NCBI GenBank assembly: GCA_025642065.1 | Contig: JAODUP010000571.1 | Location: 1 to 64,000, forward strand | DNA: 64,000 nt | Direction of reading: 5' to 3' | Origin: Paralvinella palmiformis | Taxonomy: Eukaryota; Annelida; Polychaeta; Terebellida; Alvinellidae | Shown: in pieces, positions 45,324-57,410 of the stretch | How the letters are laid out: every line of letters starts with the position of its first letter | Numbering within the stretch: the first letter of the stretch is position 1 | The notes under the pieces: model-generated | What the model was told of the DNA's origin: nothing | Seen by the model: the letters and a program-made list of their open reading frames with translations, nothing else | Database searches by the model: none | Position numbers and translations under genes: made by a program

Positions 45324-47642
45324 GTCTTAGACAGAAGCTGGATGTCTGGACAGCTGATGACAGTTGGCTGAAACATTATTCAGGTATCAGATATAGACTA
45401 AAACTGAACATGTGACTACACTGTACATCCGTTGAATGACATTTACGTTGATGATATTTCCCAGCATGCATCATAAAGCTGATTAAACCCTCCAACCTTC
45501 TTCATAGAGACAAGGATAAATGAAAAGTGTGCACTTTGGATGTAAATAAACTAAAAATGACCTGATTGCCATTTAAATTATTTGCTTATTATGTAGATGT
45601 GCACTTATTAATCAAACAGTGTTTGCTATCTGAACAATGTTTCTCTTTGCGATGTAAATTTGTCATTCGAAATCTGACATATTATAGATTGATCATCTTG
45701 TCTGTTCGACATAATTGATAGCTATCCGATTGAAGCCAGGTTTTCACTACATCACTGTCATTGAGATAAACGTGCTTTATGAAAGGAAAAACGTGGTATA
45801 TAAATGTGGTATAACCCGATTGTGCAGCAGCTTTTGTTCTTGGTCGCTATGCACATTGTAGATCGTTTTTATTTTAATTTAAAGGATTTTAGTTAGACTG
45901 CTAACTGTCTGATCATATTAATAAACATTTGTTATTGTATAATTGATCATGTTGATTTGTCCAGTGTTAATCTAATAATGGACTACAATGTTTTCACATT
46001 TTGTTGTTTGGCATTGAAGACTTACGTCACAAGGTTTTGCAAGGTATGCCAATTTCAGTATTTTGTATTCTATTTCATTCATTTAAAATAAATTTTATCA
46101 ACTCTATTGATATCTGTATTTGAAATCATACTCTGTGAGCTTATCTGTTATGCCGTTAAGCAAATATTTGTAGATTTTCTATTGGAGATGGAGTAAAGCC
46201 CATTTCTTGCTCGGGCAGCAAGTTGCTCTATGTACAGTAAAACCTGTCTTGATGAGCACCCTCCATAACGGGCCACATACATGGCTTAATCAGCGATTGG
46301 GTCAGCCATAATGATATAATTCATAATTGTGTAATTAAATACAGTAATTGAATCATTGTAATTAATTGTCTCCAGTGAAACAGAACTGTAATTGAACATA
46401 ACTTTAGTTGAACATCGATGTTATTAAAATTGTAATTCTTTAAAACCAGTTTTTATCGGTTATACCAAATATTTTATATGCGATCATGTGGCAGTGAACT
46501 TTTAAATGTAATCTGCTTAATCTATATAATCTGTTTTACTGTTAATAATCAAAATGTACATTGTATGTCATCTTGTCTATTGTGATCAACCAAAAATTTT
46601 AAAAGTAATAACTCATTATTTCTTTCTGTTTTCGGCTGGCTGCATCTTCACTGTGTCTAATATTTTAACTAAGAAGATACTATATATGCCATATCATTAT
46701 CTTCTATTGTTACATCATCATGCATAACCCAGCAAAATTTAAGTCAATTATGGCCACAGAAATAATCTTCCGTTCATAATTGTGTCTGTCATGTTAATTT
46801 TGATATCCAGAAACTAAAGTTGTATCCAGTTTGGTATCTTACCATTCACACTCTTGATGCCCAAATATTATTCCATTCAAAATTTTGGAAACATGATACG
46901 ATTACGAATCATAATTACGTGTTTAAGTTACTGTAGCAGCATAAATGTAGCTGAATGCCCTGTGTAATATGTAATTTTAATTGTAATTGAATCAGCTGGT
47001 GAAACGTAATTGAAAATCTTTTATCCTCCGGTAAGCGCAATTGTACTAACACGTATCTTTCACATTTTCTTGTAAGCATCAGAAATTACCGTAATTTAAC
47101 TATTTTCCGAAGAGATCTTTTTAAACAGATCCTGCTGTAGATGGCCCCTAAAGGCAAATGGTCCAGAGTCAGATTCCTCTCCTCTGGGGGGGGGGGGTTC
47201 TGATTTAGTGATGTGCCAAGATGAGCAGTCTGTTATGGCAGGTTCTCTTTGAGACGGGTTTGCTATCGTATAATAACGACTTTGCCTTATGTTAGCAGTC
47301 ATGTCGTCTATACTATGTTGCGGGTGGATTATCAGATCGTGTCTACACGAGTAATCAGTGTTGTTGTTTTGCGATGGTTTATGCGACAACTATCTATCAC
47401 CAGCAACTTGACCAGATGAGATTGTTAATCTGATTGGCTTCCTACATCTGTCCTGACAAATTCTGATAATGTAATATTTATTGTAATTATGGTATTATTA
47501 TTATATACCAAACTTGTGGAGTCATTCTCTGTCCATAATTAGTCTAGAGATGGATTACAAACACTACAGAATGTTTTAGATTATATTTTTGGATTGCTGT
47601 AAAAACTGACCATAGATCAATTAGCTGTGATAATACCATCAT
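45324..47642. other. 3' UTR and spacer
   Basis: Follows the C20orf27 stop. AATAAA at 45546-45551 is a plausible polyadenylation signal. The rest is AT-rich with recurrent GTAATTG words and a G-run at 47187. No second gene seen. Confidence 0.45.
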
Positions 47643-47781
47643 CTTGGTGACTATGATACTACTACTAGTATCAGCTGACAGCCATGACACTGATATCAGC
47701 TTGGTGACTATGATACTACTACTAGTATCAGCTGACAGCCATGACACTGATATCAGCTTGGTGACTATGATACTAGTATCA
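47643..47781 (+). repeat. 57-bp tandem repeat, ~2.4 copies
   Basis: CTTGGTGACTATGATACTAC...CATGACACTGATATCAG with period 57. Copies are almost identical. As 57 is divisible by three it opens frames on both strands that are not genes. Confidence 0.93.
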
Positions 47782-49513
47782 AATAATAAGAATGACACTT
47801 TTATTGACTGGTTGCTATTTCACTTGTGTCAACAGTCAAAGCAATGTGGCATTTTCTCGTGGTCTCTTACATGTACGTGTAGATAAATAGTCGGTGTAAT
47901 TCATCTTAGTCGATTACTTTGAGGACCTTTGATACAGGTGTTCGTTAAAGACAGGTTGCACTCTTCTAGCCAAAGCAGTGTCACAGACTAGGGGAGAGTA
48001 GTGGATTTTACTGATGTTGTAATTAGGATGGTCTGTTAAGATAGGTCCATCATAAAATCAACAATCTCTGTTGTTGATGCCGTCCTAGCATGTTGTAGCT
48101 TTTAGTGACGTCATCAAAACAAGAAATATATGTTGTTGTAGTTTCGTGGCCACTACACCGTACATGAATGGCTAAAGCAGGTTAACCGATCTCTGTTGAT
48201 GAAATATCCTTTGTCCTAGAGCTCTGTTGCCATCTTACGCAACCAACTTGGCCAAGTATAGATGACCAGCGGGCAACAAGAAGAGATCTCATCAAACTTG
48301 GTTTTGTGTCCAGATGAGTAATTAGATAACTATGATCAACCATTACTTGAATATATGTTTTGTCAATGTAATTGGATGGGAAATATTATGACAGCTTGAA
48401 CCAGGTGTACTCAAATTTTTGTCTTACCGTTCGGATTGATACAGTATTAGATTGTGATAAAAAAATTGTTCTACAAGGTGTGTATCTCGGAAACTTCTTA
48501 TACTTTTTTAGGCATTTTCATGTATGTGTCATCTCTGTTTAATTCCCGTTGAACCATTGATTTCGGACATTCTGATGGCACAATGATTAGGTGACTACTG
48601 TGGGTTTGAGTTAGGCTGTCTTTGCGGAATTTCTCAGCAGTGATGCTTCGGCTAAATGTCCCGGGTGTAACCAGCGCTGAAACTAAAAGAAAAAACTAAA
48701 CAGAATATGGATTTCTGCGGCGAGTGTTTGGCTTCGATACTGATACAATGTGGTGCTACTATATCTGACCAGTATCGGTCGAGACAGTTTACCGAAATCA
48801 GATGTTTCGCTTTAAGTGCACGGAGACTGGGAAGTGGTAACGCAGTGTTCTCATTTCTAATGTGTGTACTTTCTCATTCATTTCAGTTAAGTAGTCAGAA
48901 ACATTATTATATCCTATAATTTCCATTCTACCAAAATGTTGCAATCCATTCCGTTCATTTGTGTTTCAGCACAATGCACCGTGTGTACTGAATGCCATGC
49001 TTTGTGTAGTATTAATTAAGTGTAAACACTTTTGCAATATTTTATATAAACAACAGTTCAGCAAAGCATCAGTCTTGGTTATCTTCTACCATTTAACGTC
49101 ATTTTATGTTGTGTTGATGATTCCGAGATTGAATGTTGTATGTCTAAAGTGTTTAATTAACATATATGTACGTTTTTAGCAAACTTTATTCCCTTCCATT
49201 GGCGGTTGATGTACGGATAGCCCGGGCCTTGTAGTATGGTTCATAATGCATCCAGTCACAAATCTTCCAAGTAGTGGGATTGAATCTCAGTTTTCGCTAT
49301 ACCTGCTGGATATTTAACTCAATAAACACTCATCAATAAAACCTGCGGGTGTTGTGCGCTGTCCTACAAACGTCCAGGAAAGGGTTCAAATCGAGTCAAG
49401 TTACCTGTATTTGTGGGATATTTCCCTGGATAGTCGCCTACTAGTCATATATCCCAGGTGTAATCAGTGCTGCAAGTCTAAAAAGACCACAGATTTGTCA
49501 GTAAAAACCAAGT
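47782..49513. other. No clear gene; two similar SINE-like tails
   Basis: 48656-48700 (ATGTCCCGGGTGTAACCAG, CGCTGAAACTAAAAG) and 49448-49490 (ATATCCCAGGTGTAATCAG, TGCTGCAAGTCTAAAAAG) look like the same tail. The second is preceded by a B-box-like GGGTTCAAATC, so a further tRNA-type SINE family is possible. The frame at 48707-48919 has no recognisable domain. Confidence 0.4.
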
Positions 49514-49526
49514 TTCAAACTGATCA

Positions 49527-49711
49527 GATGATGACTGCTGTTTTACGGCCACTTTTGTGCACAAGGTAGGCTAAATGGGCCGAGTGACTTCCAAACTTAA
49601 TGAGGCAAAGTCAGAGATGAAACAACCTTCAGATATCCCCACGCCGAGATTCAAATACGAATGGTAGTGAGCTGTGGTCCAACACACTACAGCTAGACCA
49701 TGGAGGCACCC
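49527..49711 (-). mobile_element. SINE family A with 13-bp target duplication
   Basis: Minus-strand family A from the tail (GTTTTACGGCCACTTTTGTG) to the head (CTAGACCATGGAGGCACC). TTCAAACTGATCA (49514-49526) and TTCAAACTGACCA (49712-49724) flank it with one mismatch. Confidence 0.9.
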
Positions 49712-50083
49712 TTCAAACTGACCAAATAATTTCTCTAAAAATTATTTCCTCAACCAGTATGTTCCAGATGTTACACTTAAGCTATAAAAGGTCCATACTC
49801 CTTCACTTCAGGGTGCCAGGTACACTAGTCATAAATAATACCGAGTAACAGAAATATTCCATTGCAGACTAAATTTATCATATATAATATTGAATAACAG
49901 AATTATCCCTACCTGGAACTTTCTAATAATTAGGTACACGAGAAACACGTGACTCCCAGACGGGTATACTTTCTAATGCGAGTCCCACTCCATATGTTCA
50001 GTATTTGAAATTAGGTTAAGCGTCTCTCTGCAGGCAACAAGAGGGGGACACTAAAAAGTGGCATCAGTTACCCAATCATTGCA

Positions 50084-50534
50084 TAAATAATAATAATAAT
50101 AATCCAGCATTTACTAAGCGCTGTATTTACATCAAACTATTCAAAGACGTTGTACATTGATAATAATAATGATAGACATATTAAGGTTAACCAGTATTAC
50201 AGTAATACGTGATCAGATATTAACGGATTACTATCGATAAAATAAATAGATTTTTACATAACATTTGAATGTTGATACAATCTGAATCTTCATGGAACCG
50301 ATGTCTTCTGGAAGTGCATTCTATACAGTTGCAGCTTGATAGCTGAAAGTCCGGTCTCGTGCGGCCTTGAAACTAGTTACTAGACCGCAGTTCTCTCTGC
50401 CTTTCGTCGACTGTCAACAAAGCTATGATATACAAGGGTGATGCATCATTCTGTGCTTTAAAAGTAAACCGTACGACCTTGAACTTAATATGCTGTTCCA
50501 CGGGTAACCAGTGTAGTAGACTATCTAAGATTGG
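50084..50534 (-). mobile_element. LINE 3' end (ORF2 C-terminus and tail)
   Basis: Minus strand: ILDSLLHWLPVEQHIKFKVV, RFTFKAQNDASP, ALLTVDERQRELRSSN, then WNALPEDIGS-like text in other frames. This is the hallmark C-terminus (SLHWLPV..RI.FK......KALNG.AP.YL..LL) of vertebrate/mollusc L2/CR1-type LINEs. The 3' end is GCGCTTAGTAAATGCTGG and (ATT)n. A family B SINE sits at its upstream end. Confidence 0.82.
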
Positions 50535-50890
50535 TTTTGTTGTTCGGGGAGAATCCCCAGGCTGTCGCTTAATCAGCACAGCCTCTATGTTGGAGTGGTT
50601 GAGAAATCTCCTCCCCCACCACTCACAGGGGAGAAGTACGGAAAGATGGAGCCGAAATACCCTGAGGGTGGTCACTGCCAGAGTGGTTTACGTCCTCAGG
50701 GGGTCTTTAACGTCCCCCTTTATTTTAAATAATTCAGTGGAGACGGCAGCGCCATTTAACGTGCTCAGCCACCCACGATGTAGTGAGCCGAGAAATTAAT
50801 CCCTGGAAAAGTTTCGACCTCTTACAGGGTTCGAACCTGCGACCGTTGGCACCAAGTGCCGAGTGCTTAACCGCTAGGCCACCGGAGCTC
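50535..50890 (-). mobile_element. SINE family B, full length, 15-bp target duplication
   Basis: Minus strand: GAGCTCCGGTGGCCTAGCGG head with A box, B box GGTTCGAACCCTG, AGAGGTCGAAAC, GATTAATTTCTCGGCTCAC, TTAAATGGCGCTGCCGTC, GGGGGACGTTAAAGACC, AGTGACCACCCTCAGGG, CCATCTTTCCGTAC, CCTCCAACAT-type text and a GAACAACAAAAC end. ACTATCTAAGATTGG (50520-50534) and ACTATTTAAGATTGG (50891-50905) flank it, with one mismatch. Length about 355 bases, twice family A. Confidence 0.95.
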
Positions 50891-50905
50891 ACTATTTAAG
50901 ATTGG

Positions 50906-51739
50906 AGTCGGAGGGCTTAAATATAGAGAGGCGTTACTCTTGCCGCGCCATGTTGAATTTTGAACCAGTGGCGCCTCCATCGACCGGAGGTATTTCTCAG
51001 ATAAACAAAAGCTCTGGTTGTCCACATGTGATTGTGTACATGTGTGCGCATGGTTGAAATGAATTGCCAATGCTAGTACTATATGTTATATGATCACATA
51101 CTCTTTTATTAATTAACACTTTAATTGTGCACACATGATATCGAAGGAAACGATTTCACAGTCCAGTCACTTAATTGATTCATAGCCTACAATTTGCGAT
51201 CACTTGACAGCTGATCAGAAAATAATTGAACGTGGTTTAGGTTATTTCACAGCTTTGTGTGTGGAAGGCGTAATTTTTACAAGTTTTTTAATTAAAATCA
51301 ATTAGGTATATATCGTATCATATATCATATTCCATAATTTTTTATTTATTTGGATATATACATATAATGATATATACAGCTATTATAACGCAACCATAAC
51401 ACAATTCACCATATATTCATCATGTCCGTTTATCATATATTAACTTTAAAAAATATAAGTTCATTTAAAGTCTACACCTCAATAATATAGACCATGCACT
51501 GTAGGCCTGCCCAGCTGAGAACAAAGAATATACATGGAATATTAACAATGTTTATGTTTGCGTTAACATGTTAGAGATAGAGAAATTAGTACTTTCATAC
51601 AATAAGCGGCATCAAATATCTTGTGCCACGGGTTCATCTATAGTTACAATCAGTCATTTGTTATCAAATGGACAGAATAACCCAAATTGCTTCCAGCTCT
51701 AAACAACCACTACTACAAAAATATGACATTTAGTCCAGA
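50906..51739. other. No gene seen
   Basis: Spacer; AT-rich from about 51100. A GCCATGTTGAATTTTG patch at 50947 is not obviously a promoter. Confidence 0.4.
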
Positions 51740-51865
51740 TCAGTGAATATACCCAGAGATGTAATAGACACGTGCATTGACTACTGTAACAGATAACACC
51801 AGTAAATCTGTAACCAAGAGATTGGCTTGTTTACATGGTATCTCATCATCATAGAACTTCAAGGA
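51740..51865 (-). CDS. Possible terminal exon downstream of THAP-like exon
   Basis: A minus-strand TTCTGTTTCAG acceptor (ending at 51866) is followed by SLKFYDDEIPCKQANLL, VTDLLVLSVTVVNARVYYIS, GYIH and a stop. YYISGYI followed by the end resembles the YVAGYV segment of P-element/THAP9-type transposases, but the protein is short here. It lies downstream of the THAP-like exon at 52440-52499. Linkage of the two is guesswork. Confidence 0.25.
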   Translation of the reverse strand, partial: SLKFYDDEIPCKQANLLVTDLLVLSVTVVNARVYYISGYIH

Positions 51866-52439
51866 CTGAAACAGAACAATACATTGTAAAATAATTACTT
51901 TAACCATTAAGTGCATACACAATGTGTAAACACATGTTTTCCTTTTTTCTTCAAGTTGGTTAAAGAATTTGATTTGATATGCATTTAAGTTCTGAAGAGA
52001 AGTATACCAATTAAAGCACATGAGCTGTCAGTACTAATTCAGGTGCTGAAAGATTATCTGATTATAGTAATGTAATTTTAGAAGTCCAATTATATTATTA
52101 ACAATAATAAAGTAAAATATACCTCCCGCCCATAACATCTTCAGTGGCTCCAGTACATGTAACTGTAAGCTTATGTATATCTTACATACCCATTTTGTGA
52201 TTAATAGGTGTGATATTGTTCAATCAAATTTAATCAGATTTTGTCTGAAACCAATATAGATCTAGATAGATCCTGCCTGGGCCTACTGAATGGGTCATGT
52301 CAAGTAGGGGCGTGTCTATTTCAAATTGTTATGCTTATTTTTTAAATATCCTTTATTAAGTTTATTTTAAAAAAGCCAGAACATATCAGATTTTTACACT
52401 AGCTTTCATTTCCTTTCGGGGATGTCTTTATTTGTGCAT

Positions 52440-52499
52440 ACTTTTCCTGTTACTGCAGCCGAAAGCGGCGCAGAATGAACCAGTCCCATTAGGCGCCAT
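52440..52499 (-). CDS. THAP-like zinc finger, first exon candidate
   Basis: From ATG at 52499 on the minus strand: MAPNGTGSFCAAFGCSNRKS. The CxxxxC spacing with the GCSNRK context is that of the N-terminal zinc knuckle of THAP domains (C-x2-4-C ... C-x2-H). A donor-like GTATGC follows after AAAA at about 52440; without splicing the frame stops at 52428. The rest of the domain (HRFP, C..H) is not in view. The start ATG sits in a GTTAACATGGCGCC YY1-like context within a CpG-rich patch. Confidence 0.4.
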
Positions 52500-52585
52500 G
52501 TTAACGAAGGGAGCTGTCCGTGACGATCTACCTCCGGTCGCTAGGGCCCTGCATGAATTCAAAATGGCGTCCCATGTTAAAACGC
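52470..52585. promoter_or_regulatory. CpG-rich promoter-like patch with two ATGGCG cores
   Basis: Dense CpG relative to surroundings, with AAAATGGCGTCC on the plus strand (52560-52571) and ACATGGCGCC on the minus strand at the THAP-like start. Both resemble YY1 sites common at housekeeping promoters. Confidence 0.4.
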
Positions 52586-52883
52586 GAAGTAACACGTCTT
52601 GTTATAAATAGTCTTTGATGGTAGCACACTGCCTTCTCAAGAATGAAAAAAATTTATATTGGCCGATCTTTCGATAGATAGATATATATTTATCTGTAAA
52701 CACAGGAACAATTGCAATAGTATTCCTAAACCACAACGACAAATGTATGTGTGCCTTGGACGTCACAAGTGACTTGGCCTGTAACCTCAAAGTTACAATA
52801 ATAATTATAATATTTGTAATGCATATATTGAGATAGTGATATCTAGTTGTAAAAAGAAGACAAAAGATAATTAATAATTGACG

Positions 52884-52908
52884 TATATATATATATATAT
52901 ATATATAG
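52884..52908 (+). repeat. AT microsatellite
   Basis: TA run. Confidence 0.9.
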
Positions 52909-53112
52909 ATTCAGTGGCCTAACGTGAAACGCGCGGACCGCACTTTGGAGAGTGTCCAATACTATAATTTTCTCGTGATCTTGAGATCTTGAGATACTTT
53001 TTGGAAATGTTAGTTTTTCCAAAAAGCTTAATTTTGAAGCTGGCGCTATTTGTAGTTGCGCCCCACCCCCTCCCCCCAGGTAAATCTTTGATATACGTGT
53101 GTTTATTACCTG

Positions 53113-53300
53113 GGGCACCTCCATAGCCTAAGCGGTAACGTGGTCGGCCACATATCTATAGCAGCTGGGTTCAAACCCCGACCAGGCTATGTCAGAAGGG
53201 TGTTTCATCTTTCACTACGCCTCGATCATTACCTTTGTAGGTAGCTCGGCTCATTTAGCCTACCTAGTGCACACAAGTGGCCGTAAAACATCAACATTTA
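53113..53300 (+). mobile_element. SINE family A, divergent subfamily
   Basis: Head GGGGCACCTCCATAGCC, AACGTGGTCGGCCACA, B box GGGTTCAAACCCC, GTCAGAAGGGTGTTTC, GTAGCTCGGCTCATTTAGCC and GTGGCCGTAAAACATCAAC. The CGTGGTCGGCCACA segment is shared with the older element at 61190-61575, so these two form a distinct subfamily. Confidence 0.87.
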
Positions 53301-54639
53301 CACTTTTGCAGTCCAAGTGTTACGTTAAGGAAGGGGACGACCAAAACCCACGCTACTCGACTGTATTTACTTCCTCTGAGAAAAATCCCATATCCGCTGT
53401 GATTTCTTTCACTTGAACAGCCAAACATTTAAAGTTGTTTAGTGTGTGTGTGCGTGCGTGCAGTATCTGCTATGAAGTGATACTTCTATTATTTCGTACG
53501 CCTTTCTACAAAAACTAATTTACAGCTTTGTACATGAAATTAATTTAGTTTTATAATGTTAATTAAGCTGTTGTCACAATTAATACTAGTATACGAAATG
53601 ATTGTTTAATTTCTTAATATCCACTTTTAAAGTGACACTTGTATAATCAGTGTGTGTGTGTCATGGATTAGTTATGATGATGCTGAAGATGATCTATATT
53701 CATAATATCAATGAACTATTAATGTGTCCGTAATTTGCATTCCAACAAAGGTTTTTATTACATTATTGCAATGAGGACCGAATTAAGTTCTTGACAATCA
53801 ATATGTGGACACAAATCTCTAAATATACGCCAATCAATATATAATTATATATAAACACGTCTAATAGACTATTTCCACGACGTGTGGGCAGTCTGTGATC
53901 CAGACATCTGTGGTTTGCGGGTCAGTGAAGCCGTGTACACAGTGAAGTAGCAATCAAACAACGATTGAATGTACTGCTCTGGAATAATCAAAATGAAGAA
54001 AATAATGTTAGATTTGACATCATAGAGACGATATAACCGATACAACTAAACCAATTCAATGCTTATGAGTTTATATTTTTAAGACATTATTGGATTAATG
54101 ATAAATGAAGTACACATTAAATAACGGACACACGCACACAAGCGATAAGGAGGCTGACATAAAGCCATAGTAAGTAACTAGTCAGAATCACCATAATCAA
54201 GTATCAGTATATCGGTGTGGCTAGAGGAACAATCTTTGAATGTTGGTACGACGTTTGAGATCATAGCAATTTTCAGTGCCTGTACAACCTCTGTCAGATC
54301 TGCTGAACGCCATCTGTACACAGTCCTCTGATTACATTACGTGGACCAATTGGCCATCGTTAGTAAAGGTTCTGGAATTCTTTATTTTAACCGATTTATT
54401 ATTAATTTTCATCTTATCAACGATCCGATTATATTTTAAAATAATACTCGTGTTGTCGTTCATTGTAAAACAACAGAGTAATAGACATCAGTGAAGAGGG
54501 AAGAAGAACAGTTTAGTTTATTAAGATAATGCAGGAAGAGATGGATAAAATATGTTGGTATCTCGCATAACCAGAGGTGTAGATCAGTGTTTTTTGTTTT
54601 GTTTTGTTGCAACGTCTCTGGTAACTATGATGATTAAAT
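53301..54639. other. No gene seen
   Basis: AT-rich spacer with a GT run at 53447 and no coding signal. Confidence 0.4.
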
Positions 54640-54764
54640 GGTGTTTTAGTAGTGATGCAAAGAAAAGGAAGAAACACCTTCCAGAAACGTCCACGTCGAG
54701 ATTTCAACTCAGATGGTGGATATCTCTGGCCATCCGCACTACTAGTTAGACCACGGAGGCACCC
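54640..54764 (-). mobile_element. SINE family A, degraded
   Basis: Minus strand: GGGTGCCTCCGTGGTCTAAC head, AGTAGTGCGGATGGCCAGAG, a B-box relic and GGAAGGTGTTTC. Conserved 3' body missing. Confidence 0.65.
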
Positions 54765-56357
54765 AAAGAGATGATTAGATGAAACGTCTCAGAGACACGG
54801 TTGACACTGGGATTGGAAAATCGGTCTCGTGGTTTGCAGCGCCACGGCATCCAAAGGCCACAAGGTCAGTAACGGCAGACGACTTATTTAGAAACTGTAT
54901 GAAGTACCTTCTCAATGGCTCCGAAGTGGCGGTGGAGCCATTTAGAGCTTGTTCATCCTCGCCCCGGTCATTCTTTGATATGTCTCTCCACTGAGGTACT
55001 CAACAATACCAAAGCGAACTATATAACAGATCCCAGCTTGCTTCAAGTTGCTTCAATGCTTAGCTCTTTCGTGACCTACATTAAACGGGCAATTAAGTTC
55101 CGGTGGTGCATCGGCAAAGTCAGTGGCTAAATTAGCGTTTTTTTGCCAAATTGTAGTCCGCCTCATCCGTGTTCAGAACGAGTGACCCTTCAACAGAATC
55201 CTATCTTCTCATAGTACAAGTTCTCGTCATGTTATATAGAACCTCGAGCGTAATAGTTCCAGAGCGTTTCGGGCACATTTATATATTTGGAAAAAATGGC
55301 ACCAAAAAAGTCAAGGGCACTTGCGTAAGTGACGAGGAAATCCTTTATATAAGATGTGTGAGTGAGTGAGTGAGTGAGTGGTTTATTTAGCCTTTGAGCT
55401 GGACACACCTGGGACAGATTGCCGAGAAGTGGCTTACTTGTGAAACATCAAACAGAGACGGGTAACAATGAGATGACATTGTTCTAACCATTAGCCCTCG
55501 AAGCCCTACGTAGCTATCCAAACCATAACAAGAAGGAAGTCGACCTGACGCCCAGATTTCAGGGGGGTGTATTAATTCTCTTACCCCTCCCCCGAAAAAA
55601 ATTATGTATGTGACCTAAATTACTGCAACCGATAGCAGAACTGATCGATCTAAGCCTGGAAAAAATTGTGAAAGGAAGGGGATATTTACTCCAGTCTCCC
55701 CTGACCTAACAAAACTGAAATACCTCTAATCTAGAGAGATCTCTATATCTCTGTACCTGTATAAACGAATGTTCTGAAATCGAAAACGTGAGAAATCAAT
55801 ATCAATGACATCTTATGTTTAAAATATTTACGGTATTATGGTATTTGGTACCAAAATCCCCCATCCCCCCAAAAATAAAAAAATTAAACCCAATCCACAA
55901 TGATGTACGTAGAATGTCTTATTGATGGTGATTAAACCTTGGTAATGACATCAAAGATACTAACAGCATCACTTAACATCTAAATTTTATAGTAGACAAT
56001 TGTTTACCATCTGTGGTGACCAACAGGTCATACTAGGTTGGTAATGTGATAATATAGCTGGTGTTAGGTTGTAAATCCATGGTAACTACACACTGTACAG
56101 AATTCTAGGACCGCCCAGCCCGTAGCGATATTTCACACGGCAGCAATTCTACTACATGTGTATTTCATTCGCGCGTCCCTTCACACGCAGAAGACGGAAG
56201 AATCGGTGTATTTTGCTGCTACGTCTAGCAGAGTTTATTTCCAGTATAACAATAAGTCGATCTAGTCGATATCGAACTGCCAAAGGCGCTGCTTCATTTA
56301 GTAACAGCTTCATTTACTTGTTTATTCTCTGGTTTTCAATCTCGTGAGTTTTGTTTC
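54765..56357. other. No identified gene
   Basis: 54780-55130 has two overlapping open frames (KSVSWFAAPRHPKATRSVTA; VASMLSSFVTYIKRAI) with a less AT-biased composition than its neighbours; could be a decayed element ORF, unnamed. (GAGT)n at 55358-55382. The rest is unremarkable. Confidence 0.35.
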
Positions 56358-56555
56358 TTTTGTTGTTCGGGGAGAATCCTCAAGCTGTCGCTTATTCGGC
56401 ACAGCCTCTATGTTGGAGTGGTTGAGGAACTCCTCCCCCACCACTCACAGGGGAGCAGTACGGAAAGATGGAGCCGAAATACCCTGAGGGTGGTCACTGC
56501 CAGAGTGTTTTACGTCATCGGGTGATCTTGAACGTCCCCCTTTATTTTAATAATA
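56358..56555 (-). mobile_element. SINE family B, head truncated
   Basis: Plus-strand wording TTGTTCGGGGAGAATCC, CACAGCCTCTATGTTGGAG, AGTACGGAAAGATGGAGCC, GGTGGTCACTGCCAGAG, CGTCCCCCTTTATTTTA is the 3' half of family B. The tRNA-like half is absent, as expected for 5' truncation. Confidence 0.9.
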
Positions 56556-57155
56556 GTCTTATGAGTCCATAGCTACTGGCTTATATAGCCTTTCCCGGAC
56601 CATAGACTCAGCGTGATACTTCCGGCCAGGTATCAATTATCTGATTGTATCAGTACTTAATTGATAACTCTAAAGATAATTATTTGTTTCTAATTAACTT
56701 AGTATTATTTTTTCATATCGGTCCATGCCAACTTATATAAATCTAACCCTATCTCGTCTGGATCTCATGTCACCGTTTTATCGTTTATTAATTTTTCCAG
56801 CAATCTAACTATCTGTTTAAATCGTTGTTTTTCAATCGATGTCAAATTTATTAGTTATTTCTAAATAATATGATGCCTGCCACTTGCGTGTGTTTTCGGG
56901 AACTGTGTGAAGCCTATCTATCAACGGTTCACTGAATACTAACGGCTTGGTAATAGCCGAGGTTTCCAGTGAACCGGGAAAATCGGTACACTTTACAATG
57001 GGTGTCGTATAGGGCATATTGTAAAATGGCTTTGTCCCATCCCCCCTCCCGGAAAATAGAATTACTATTGCACACGCATTATTCCTAATTTAATTCTAAC
57101 AAATGTGTTTTAAATATACATATAGATCTATACACAAGGTCATGTCCTGATTTCG

Positions 57156-57156
<1 letters not shown>

Positions 57157-57226
<70 letters not shown>
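57157..57226 (+). repeat. AT microsatellite
   Basis: Two adjacent TA runs separated by TTTATA. Confidence 0.92.
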
Positions 57227-57227
<1 letters not shown>

Positions 57228-57410
57228 ATGTGACAACTTGCCCCAGTTTTGGTGACGTGTTGTCATATATGCAGTCCCAGTTGTTATCATATCATATATT
57301 TTTCAAATGTACAGCCCGATCAACTTGCCACAGTCTTGGTCACGTGTTGTTTATACATACACTCAATCCTGTGCTAGTGTAACTGAACTAAAACGGAGAA
57401 AATGTCTTTA

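Noticed and set aside
47544..47886. Repetitive frames on both strands
   Set aside because: Created by the 57-bp tandem repeat.
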